This document shows positions 1 to 5,092 of a DNA stretch of 12,044 nucleotides, one piece after another. Source of the stretch: Marinobacterium sp. xm-d-530 (GTDB taxonomy: Bacteria > Pseudomonadota > Gammaproteobacteria > Pseudomonadales > Balneatricaceae). The notes below the pieces were generated by a model. The model did not search any database. It was not told the DNA's origin and was given only the letters and a program-made list of their open reading frames with translations. The DNA lies in assembly GCA_949499045.1 (NCBI GenBank), contig CATEEE010000129.1, positions 1-12,044 of the forward strand. Direction: 5' to 3'. Within the stretch, counting starts at the first letter, position 1. The number at the start of each line of letters is the position of its first letter. The translations under genes were made by a program, and so were the position numbers.

Positions 1-133
1 AGCTCAATTGTCTACTTGTAAGTCTTCTGAACAATGCAAATCGCATTAAAGTGTATGCTTTTCATATACTTATATTCATTTAAGATTCTTCGAGTCAGAG
101 TCTTCACAGCGTTTAGATAATATCAGCAAAGCT

Positions 134-358
134 ATGTCTGAAAGTGATTTAGCGACTTTGGGTATTGAGGCTCACTCATTAAAAGGTACTTCGGCTACCT
201 TTGGTGCAGAGACACTTCGATCTACCGCTGAGTGCATTGAAAAAGCGGCTAAATCTGGTGACCAGGCAACAGTTGATCAGTTCGTTCCCTCTGTGCCTTC
301 TCAGTTGGAATCTGTGCTAACAGAATTAAATCGTTTCTCATCAGCGCTTTCAGCTTAA
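134..358 (+). CDS. LuxU-like HPt phosphotransfer protein, 5' end uncertain or broken
   Basis: Encodes a histidine phosphotransfer domain, the phosphorelay shuttle that passes a phosphoryl group from hybrid sensor kinases to a response regulator in the cytoplasm. The signature is AHSLKGTSATFGA, with the presumed phosphorylated His at residue 14 of this reading (codon 173-175). It aligns by eye with the LuxU segment around its active His, and the C-terminal helices follow. From ATG 134 the protein has only 74 residues, whereas LuxU-type proteins have about 110, and the first helix is missing. In-frame sequence upstream (50-133) reads like that helix (FFESESSQRLDNISKA) but contains no ATG, GTG or TTG and is closed by TAA at 47-49. 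ATG 134 has no convincing ribosome binding site. The true start is therefore unknown: a frameshift, a pseudogene, a sequencing error or a rare start (ATT at 74) are all possible. The luxO-like gene begins 24 bases downstream, so the two are probably cotranscribed partners. The HPt assignment is strong and the gene boundary weak. Confidence 0.7.
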   Translation: MSESDLATLGIEAHSLKGTSATFGAETLRSTAECIEKAAKSGDQATVDQFVPSVPSQLESVLTELNRFSSALSA

Positions 359-369
359 TCGAGTTTTTT

Positions 370-374
370 AAGGA
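370..374 (+). promoter_or_regulatory. Ribosome binding site deciding the luxO start
   Basis: AAGGA sits 8 bases before ATG 383 and 5 bases before an in-frame TTG at 380. Normal spacing and codon preference favour the ATG. Confidence 0.75.
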
Positions 375-382
375 ACATCTTG

Positions 383-1813
383 ATGCCTCAGAACCAAGTA
401 TTAATCGTCGAAGATAGTGCCAGCTTGCGACGTATTTATGCACAGTACGTAGAGAAGGAGGGGGTATTAGTCGATACCGCCGCCACGCTGGCTGAAGCCC
501 ATGCAGCTCTTGATTCCAAGGTTTATCAGGTTGTTCTTCTGGATCTGCGCCTCCCTGATGGAGATGGCTTTGATCTTTTAAAACGTATTATTGAGCATCA
601 AATAAAGTCGCTAGTCATCATTATGACCGCACATGGTTCAATTGATGTGGCAGTCGATGCCATTCGTTTAGGTGCTTATGATTTTTTAGAGAAACCCTTC
701 GATGCACGTCGATTGAAGGTGGCGATTAGTTCTGCATTTGCACAGGTTGCTAAGCTTAACTTTGCTCCAGTTGATTTGGCAGAGAAGAAGCAGCGTGAAA
801 CCTTCCATAGCTTCATTGGCGCCAGTCCTGCGATGCAGGATATGTATCACCTTATCGAACGAGCGGGCCCCAGTAAGGCGTCCGTGTTTGTGACAGGGGA
901 GAGCGGTTCGGGTAAAGAGCTTACCGCAGAAGCACTGCACAAGCAGAGCGCCCGATCTGAAGGCCCTTTTGTCGCCATCAACTGTGCAGCGATACCTAAA
1001 GATCTTATGGAAAGTGAGATATTTGGACATGTGAAAGGTGCGTTCACCGGTGCAAGCGCCAACCGTGATGGTGCTGCTAGCAAGGCGAATGGCGGCACAC
1101 TTTTCTTAGATGAAATTGGTGAAATGAGTCTTGATTTGCAAACTAAATTGCTACGATTCATTCAGACCGGCATTATCCAAAAAGTGGGTAGTAACTCGGA
1201 TGAAGTAGTTGATGTCCGTTTCATCTGTGCAACAAATCGTGATCCATTGGCTGAAGTAAAAGCGGGTCGATTTAGAGAGGATCTCTACTATCGCCTGCAT
1301 GTGATTCCTGTTCATCTGCCCCCGCTACGTGATCGCGGTGACGATATTCTTATGATTGCTGAGTTCTTCTTGAATCGCTACGCCCGTGAAGAGACTAAGT
1401 ATTTCGAGGGCTTCGATGTCGAAGCCAAACGCAGACTTCTTGAATACCATTGGCCGGGCAATGTTCGTGAGCTGCAGAATGTGATTCGTAATGTCGTTGT
1501 TCTGAATGAAGGTGGTGAAGTGACTGTAGCCGATTTTCCAGCGCCTTTGAATTCACTGCAAGATATTGCAGCACCGGTAATGGTTAAAAAAGAAGAGCCT
1601 GAAGAGCCGCAAACAAGTAAAACCGCTAAGAAGTCTAAACCCTATTCGAAAGTGATGGCGCAAAGTTTGGATGAGATTGAACCTCTGGAGGTTTTAGAGC
1701 GCAAAATCATCGAGAATGCTGTCAAACTCTGCAAAGGGAATGTACCTAAAGCGGCTGCTCTTCTTGAGGTCAGTCCATCGACACTCTACCGCAAAATTAA
1801 GGGTTGGAGTTAA
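383..1813 (+). CDS. luxO: LuxO-type sigma54-dependent response regulator
   Basis: An NtrC-family activator that, when phosphorylated, opens promoters held by sigma54 RNA polymerase. In Vibrio, LuxO is phosphorylated by LuxU at low cell density and drives Qrr small RNAs. Of 476 residues, 1-120 are the receiver (acidic pair E10/D11, phosphoacceptor D54 in LLDLRLPD, T82, K104). Residues about 143-380 are the AAA+ domain, with Walker A GESGSGKE (172-179), the sigma54-contacting GAFTGA loop (219-224) and Walker B TLFLDE (239-244). Residues about 437-475 form a Fis-type helix-turn-helix ending SPSTLYRKIKGW. The close match to LuxO, including NCAAIPKDL, TKLLRFIQTG and NVVVLNEG, separates it from generic NtrC or ZraR. 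A Lys/Glu/Pro-rich linker (about 402-424) precedes the HTH. ATG 383 is chosen because AAGGA (370-374) lies 8 bases upstream; an in-frame TTG at 380 is less likely. The adjacent LuxU-like HPt supports the role. Its target genes are not visible here, and direct orthology to Vibrio LuxO is inferred from sequence recall. Confidence 0.9.
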   Translation: MPQNQVLIVEDSASLRRIYAQYVEKEGVLVDTAATLAEAHAALDSKVYQVVLLDLRLPDGDGFDLLKRIIEHQIKSLVIIMTAHGSIDVAVDAIRLGAYDFLEKPFDARRLKVAISSAFAQVAKLNFAPVDLAEKKQRETFHSFIGASPAMQDMYHLIERAGPSKASVFVTGESGSGKELTAEALHKQSARSEGPFVAINCAAIPKDLMESEIFGHVKGAFTGASANRDGAASKANGGTLFLDEIGEMSLDLQTKLLRFIQTGIIQKVGSNSDEVVDVRFICATNRDPLAEVKAGRFREDLYYRLHVIPVHLPPLRDRGDDILMIAEFFLNRYAREETKYFEGFDVEAKRRLLEYHWPGNVRELQNVIRNVVVLNEGGEVTVADFPAPLNSLQDIAAPVMVKKEEPEEPQTSKTAKKSKPYSKVMAQSLDEIEPLEVLERKIIENAVKLCKGNVPKAAALLEVSPSTLYRKIKGWS

Positions 1814-2922
1814 GCGCTGCGGTCTCGATTTTGTTCATTAGGGTTGGGTATGCTGACCATGCCTAGCTCTACTCGATCTCTCCCTTTTGCTTTAGCTCTG
1901 TAGAGCGCATCATCTGCCCGTTTAAACAGTTCATCTGCATCGACACCGGCTGTGAAGCTACTGATTCCTATGCTTGCTGTTAATTTGTTCACTGGAGTGA
2001 AAGGGTGATCTCTCAGGGTGTTTCTAAGTTTTTCCGCAAGAATCAGTGCTTCCGACTGATTTGTATTGGGGAGAATAAACAGAAACTCTTCACCGCCCCA
2101 GCGGCCTAGGATATCGACATCTCGTATATTCTCTTGAAGCAGTTTGGCAGCCGCATAGAGCACATCATCACCGACTAAATGGCCCTGGGTATCGTTGATC
2201 TGTTTAAAGTGGTCGATATCCAGTAACAGTATTGAAAAATGGGTGCCGTAGCGATTTGCACGTCGAAGTTCAGCGTCAAATAGTTCGTCAAGTCTGGATC
2301 GGTTGAAGAGCCCCGTAAGTTGATCGGTCATCCACAGCTCTTCCAACTTTTTTTGAGTCGATATGTCTTCTCGAATCTCTGTGTACCCAATCAGATTTCC
2401 GTTTCCATCGTATTGTGGCTCTATCTGTAGCTTCACCCAATAGAGTCCACCGTAAGCATTTTTCTCTTGGGTCTCAACACTCACGAAACCCTTTTGGCGT
2501 GCCTCCTGATAACGTTGCTGCAGAACTAGAGCACTGTTTTTCTCAGTTAGCAGGCACTGCAGTGTGCCTGTTTTTAGTTGTTCTCTTGAATATCCTGTCT
2601 GTTCACAAAAAGCGCTAGATACCTTAGTTACTTTTCCAGTTTGATCGGTGTTGACCAATAGAATGTGTTTATCGATGATGGCTAGATTTGTCTGAGTTTT
2701 ATTCCGCTCACGTTTGAGCTGTCTAAACTGCTTATGACCACGTGAACGAAGTAGCTGTAGGGTACGAGTCATTGTGGCCAGCACAATGATGATAAGGGTA
2801 ATAGAGACTAAAAAAATGACGGGATGAAGTTTTATCTCTGCCATGAGTGAAGAGTCATTAGCCATAAGAGGTTGGCTAAAGAGTAATAAAGTGAGGCAGG
2901 AAACTAGGTAATTAAAACCCAT
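1810..2922 (-). CDS. Membrane-anchored PAS-GGDEF diguanylate cyclase
   Basis: Makes cyclic di-GMP from two GTP. The 370-residue protein starts with a hydrophobic signal-like segment (1-21, ending PLMA). A transmembrane helix follows at about 34-51, then a basic coiled linker and a PAS domain (about 80-190, with YTEIREDISTQKKLEEL at its C-terminal junction). The GGDEF domain spans about 200-355. The active-site motif is GGEEF (276-280), with metal-binding D235 and the DxLTGLxNR entry motif (200-208) intact. An RxxD inhibitory site (R267-D270) sits exactly five residues before GGEEF, so product feedback inhibition is expected. The start is ATG 2922, because GGAAGGA lies 6 bases upstream; an in-frame TTG at 2937 would place that site inside the gene. 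The PAS signal is unknown; no ligand residues are recognisable. The gene is convergent with luxO and shares TTAA for both stops. It lies 128 bases downstream of gpt on the same strand, probably under its own promoter. Activity is predicted from intact motifs. Confidence 0.9.
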   Translation of the reverse strand: MGFNYLVSCLTLLLFSQPLMANDSSLMAEIKLHPVIFLVSITLIIIVLATMTRTLQLLRSRGHKQFRQLKRERNKTQTNLAIIDKHILLVNTDQTGKVTKVSSAFCEQTGYSREQLKTGTLQCLLTEKNSALVLQQRYQEARQKGFVSVETQEKNAYGGLYWVKLQIEPQYDGNGNLIGYTEIREDISTQKKLEELWMTDQLTGLFNRSRLDELFDAELRRANRYGTHFSILLLDIDHFKQINDTQGHLVGDDVLYAAAKLLQENIRDVDILGRWGGEEFLFILPNTNQSEALILAEKLRNTLRDHPFTPVNKLTASIGISSFTAGVDADELFKRADDALYRAKAKGRDRVELGMVSIPNPNEQNRDRSA

Positions 2923-2928
2923 ACAAAA

Positions 2929-2935
2929 TCCTTCC
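2929..2935 (-). promoter_or_regulatory. Strong ribosome binding site deciding the cyclase start
   Basis: On the minus strand GGAAGGA lies 6 bases before ATG 2922. It falls inside the reading frame if TTG 2937 is used as the start, which argues for the ATG. Confidence 0.85.
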
Positions 2936-2985
2936 AAGCAAAATGAAAACTTAAGCCTAGCAGAGGATTTTGTTTTTGCAGGTTT

Positions 2986-2991
2986 TTTTAA
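2986..2991 (-). promoter_or_regulatory. Candidate -10 element for the diguanylate cyclase
   Basis: The minus strand reads a perfect TATAAT here, about 64 bases before the cyclase ATG, within an AT-rich gap after gpt. No good -35 is found at 16-18 bases upstream (ACCAGA at 17), so this is only a candidate, and a TATAAT in such AT-rich DNA can arise by chance. The surrounding gap (2923-3050) also holds a T7A7 palindrome (2973-2986) and other AT-only inverted repeats, but no GC-rich terminator stem. Confidence 0.35.
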
Positions 2992-3050
2992 AAAAATTAT
3001 ATTGTCTTGATAATAATGTCTGGTTTAAATATTTAATATTTTTAAATCAA

Positions 3051-3545
3051 TCACTTATCAATAACTTCTGATAAAGGTTGTGCAAAAGTTTGCACCATAT
3101 CCCACGGGAAACGTATCCAAGTGTCTTGGCTAACCTCGGTAATGAACGTATCAACCAGTGGCTTGCCTGCCGGTTTTGCATAGAGCGTTGCAAAATGCGC
3201 TTTAGGAAGCATTTCGCGAACGTATTTGGCGGTGCGTCCTGTATCAACCAGATCATCAACCAGAATCATACCTTCGCCATCCCCTTCAATCCCTTTAAGG
3301 ACCTCTATCTGGCCTTGAACAGAAGCTTCTCCGCTGTCAGAGTTGGAGTAGCTTAGGACACAGATCGTATCGATCATACGAATATCCATTTCACGAGCTA
3401 GGATAGCCGCCGGAACCAGCCCGCCACGGGTAATAGCAATAATGCCTTTCCATGGCCCTTGCTCTAAAAGGCGCCAGCTCAGTGCTCTTGCATTTCGGTG
3501 CAGCTCGTCCCAGCTTACGGGAAAGTCTTTGCTGTAAGGTGTCAT
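3051..3545 (-). CDS. gpt: Xanthine-guanine phosphoribosyltransferase
   Basis: Transfers the ribose-5-phosphate of PRPP onto xanthine or guanine (hypoxanthine less well) to give XMP or GMP, a cytoplasmic or membrane-peripheral salvage step. The PRPP-binding motif MILVDDLVDTGRTA is at 93-106. An ITRGGLVP segment (38-45) matches the Gpt loop, and K124 and W143 correspond to the base-contacting Lys and Trp of E. coli Gpt in the YAKPAG and DTWIRFPWDM contexts. At 164 residues it is slightly longer than E. coli Gpt (152). The extra residues fall mainly in a loop around 67-80 (SNSDSGEASVQG) before the GDGEG stretch, plus a short C-terminal tail. The ATG is supported by AGGAGA 5 bases upstream, which overlaps the TAG of the preceding deaminase gene (9 bases between the genes). 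This indicates one transcript and coupled translation. The context of xanthine and guanine metabolism agrees with Gpt rather than a generic PRTase. Confidence 0.95.
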   Translation of the reverse strand: MTPYSKDFPVSWDELHRNARALSWRLLEQGPWKGIIAITRGGLVPAAILAREMDIRMIDTICVLSYSNSDSGEASVQGQIEVLKGIEGDGEGMILVDDLVDTGRTAKYVREMLPKAHFATLYAKPAGKPLVDTFITEVSQDTWIRFPWDMVQTFAQPLSEVIDK

Positions 3546-3554
3546 TTACTTCTC

Positions 3555-4919
3555 CTAGGAAATTGCACGGGCCGCAAGGGTCTTTGCAGCTTCCTTATGT
3601 TCAAACATGATCTGTTCTATATCTTGATCGACTAGCTCGCCAGATTTTACACGCCAATCGCCATTCACCATGACGGCCTCCGCACGATGTGCTCCACACA
3701 ATAGCAGGGCAGCCAAGGGGTCATGGGCACCGCTGAATCGAGGTTCATCTAACTTAAATAGTGCTAGGTCTGCTGCTTTACCCACCGCTATTTCACCAAT
3801 ATCTTCACGCCCCAATACCTGAGCTGAACCTTTGGTGCCCCAGCGATAGGCATCAAAGTGAGTGACTGCAGAGGAACCGTATCGTAGGCGCTGGATATAC
3901 ATCGCCTGACGGACTTCTTGAATCATATTGGAGCAATCATTTGAAGCTGAACCATCTACACCCAAACCAACAGGTGAGCCAGCCGCTTCAAGTTCTTTTA
4001 CTTTAGCGATGCCTGAGGCCAGCATCATGTTCGAGCTTGGGCAGTGGCAAACCCCAACTCCAGCCCTACCCAAACGCGCAATCTCTTCATCATTAAAATG
4101 AATGCCGTGGGCTAGCCAGGTCTTATCAGATAACCACCCGACCGATTCAAGATAGTCTACCGTCCGCATACCAAAAGAGCGTTCACAGAAGTTCTCTTCG
4201 TCGATGGTCTCGGCTAGATGCGTATGAAGTCGCACATTGAGCTGTTTGGCCAGAATAGCCGTGTCACGCATCAACTCGGTCGTCACCGAGAAGGGAGAGC
4301 AGGGGGCTAGTGCGATTTGAGACATCGAATAGGGTTCGCTGTCGTGATAGCGAGATACCAAGCGTTCAGAGTCTTGTAGAATCTCATCTTCTGTTTGAAC
4401 CACGGTGTTAGGCGGTAATCCACCTTGATCTTGACCTAAACTCATGGAGCCGCGAGTCATCGCCATACGTACGCCCATCTGTTGACCGATTTCGATCTGA
4501 TGATCGATAGCGTCGGTAAGATTGGCAGGGAAAAGATAGTGGTGATCGGAGGCTGTCGTACAACCGGACAACAGTAACTCTGCAAGCGCCAGTTTAGTAG
4601 CAGCTCGGTGAACGTCGGGATCTAAATTCGCCCAGACAGGGTAGAGTGTCTGAAGCCACGGAAACAGTTCTTTGTTGAGTGCAGCAGGCAGAGCACGGGT
4701 CAATGTTTGATAAAAATGGTGGTGGGTGTTGATTAGGCCGGGGATCAGTACTTGATCACTTACATCAACGGTTTGGTCAATATTAGTCGGTGTCTCACCC
4801 TTTGCAACCAGTTCTACTATCGCCTTGCCGCTAACAACGATACCGCCTGAAGCATCTTCGTTATTACCCGTGTAAATGGCTAAAGGGTTGGCTAACCAGA
4901 TGCGTAGATTGTCTGTCAT
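3555..4919 (-). CDS. Amidohydrolase, probable 8-oxoguanine deaminase
   Basis: A metal-dependent hydrolase of the cytosine deaminase/AtzB-like branch. The best call is 8-oxoguanine deaminase, which converts 8-oxoguanine to urate plus ammonia. In 454 residues the metal and catalytic set is complete: H66-x-H68 in LINTHHHFYQ, H232-T-H234 with E237 (LHTHLAET), H271 (WLAHGIHF) and D322 (GLGVDGSASND). The pattern with HCPSSNMMLASG and the GSASNDCSNM tail after the metal Asp is characteristic of the 8-oxoguanine deaminase/hydroxydechloroatrazine ethylaminohydrolase group. It differs from guanine deaminase, which is encoded separately in this window. No signal peptide is seen, so it is cytoplasmic. 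ATG 4919 has only a weak GAGAG some 10 bases upstream. It heads a two-gene unit with gpt and diverges from xdhA across 173 bases. Substrate assignment rests on motif recognition plus the purine neighbours; another aminopurine or triazine substrate cannot be excluded. Confidence 0.82.
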   Translation of the reverse strand: MTDNLRIWLANPLAIYTGNNEDASGGIVVSGKAIVELVAKGETPTNIDQTVDVSDQVLIPGLINTHHHFYQTLTRALPAALNKELFPWLQTLYPVWANLDPDVHRAATKLALAELLLSGCTTASDHHYLFPANLTDAIDHQIEIGQQMGVRMAMTRGSMSLGQDQGGLPPNTVVQTEDEILQDSERLVSRYHDSEPYSMSQIALAPCSPFSVTTELMRDTAILAKQLNVRLHTHLAETIDEENFCERSFGMRTVDYLESVGWLSDKTWLAHGIHFNDEEIARLGRAGVGVCHCPSSNMMLASGIAKVKELEAAGSPVGLGVDGSASNDCSNMIQEVRQAMYIQRLRYGSSAVTHFDAYRWGTKGSAQVLGREDIGEIAVGKAADLALFKLDEPRFSGAHDPLAALLLCGAHRAEAVMVNGDWRVKSGELVDQDIEQIMFEHKEAAKTLAARAIS

Positions 4920-4976
4920 ACTAAAGCGGCTCTCAAGGCTTGCTAATATTTAAAGATAGGCGTCTATTGAACCCAA

Positions 4977-4998
4977 TATTTGACTCAAAAATCAAATA
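4977..4998. repeat. Perfect 7-8-7 inverted repeat, operator candidate
   Basis: TATTTGA (4977-4983) and TCAAATA (4992-4998) form a perfect inverted repeat with an 8-base spacer, directly upstream of the leftward -35 candidate. The 22-base size and symmetry suit a dimeric transcription factor. The sequence is AT-rich, so chance cannot be excluded. Confidence 0.5.
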
Positions 4999-5012
4999 AA
5001 AATTAACTTTTA

Positions 5013-5033
5013 GGTCAGTTTATTTATTTGACC
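5013..5033. repeat. GGTCA-N11-TGACC inverted repeat over the xdhA -35
   Basis: GGTCA (5013-5017) and TGACC (5029-5033) are an exact inverted pair 11 bases apart. The right arm overlaps TTGACC, the best xdhA -35 candidate. TTTATTTGA (5023-5031) is also a 9-base inverted match to TCAAATAAA (4992-5000), tying this site to the neighbouring palindrome. Binding here would be expected to block the polymerase, hence repression, but that is inference. Confidence 0.45.
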
Positions 5034-5056
5034 ATTTGGTTAGGTTTTAGCACAAT
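5028..5056 (+). promoter_or_regulatory. Candidate sigma70 promoter of xdhABC-guaD
   Basis: TTGACC (5/6 to consensus), a 17-base spacer and CACAAT (4/6) place transcription start near 5063, about 30 bases before the xdhA ATG. This is the best-spaced pair I find in the gap. Confidence 0.5.
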
Positions 5057-5092
5057 TAGTCTATTAAATATGACCCTTCAGGCAGATTCCTT

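Larger units (their letters stand above)
4920..5092. promoter_or_regulatory. Divergent control region of the purine locus
   Basis: This AT-rich gap separates the leftward deaminase-gpt unit from the rightward xdhABC-guaD unit, so it must hold both promoters. For xdhA the best candidate is TTGACC (5028-5033), 17 bases, CACAAT (5051-5056). For the leftward unit a weaker candidate is TTGGGT (4971-4976), 17 bases, TTAAAT (4948-4953) on the minus strand. Between and overlapping them are repeated TATTTGA half-sites in both orientations, described separately. I recognise no riboswitch fold. The regulator is not encoded in the window. Confidence 0.6.

Noticed and set aside
33..47. AATGC-aaatc-GCATT inverted repeat
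   Set aside because: Five-base arms with no T-run or promoter relation; too short to call an operator or terminator.
1..133. A Qrr-type small RNA beside luxO
   Set aside because: The conserved Qrr core and a GG-N10-GC sigma54 promoter were not recognised here.
686..1161. Overlapping minus-strand open frames within luxO
   Set aside because: Opposite the Walker A and GAFTGA coding region, without start signals or known domains.
2935..2937. TTG as start of the diguanylate cyclase
   Set aside because: The strong GGAAGGA site would lie inside the gene; ATG 2922 has correct spacing.
2973..2986. T7A7 palindrome as a rho-independent terminator of gpt
   Set aside because: The stem would be purely A-T and there is no GC-rich hairpin; a terminator call is not supported.
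3078..3356. 92-codon plus-strand open frame within gpt
   Set aside because: Antisense to a well-conserved enzyme gene, with no ribosome binding site or recognisable domain; a shadow frame.
4920..5092. Purine riboswitch before xdhA or the deaminase
   Set aside because: No three-helix junction with paired loops can be built from this AT-rich sequence; it looks like protein operator DNA.
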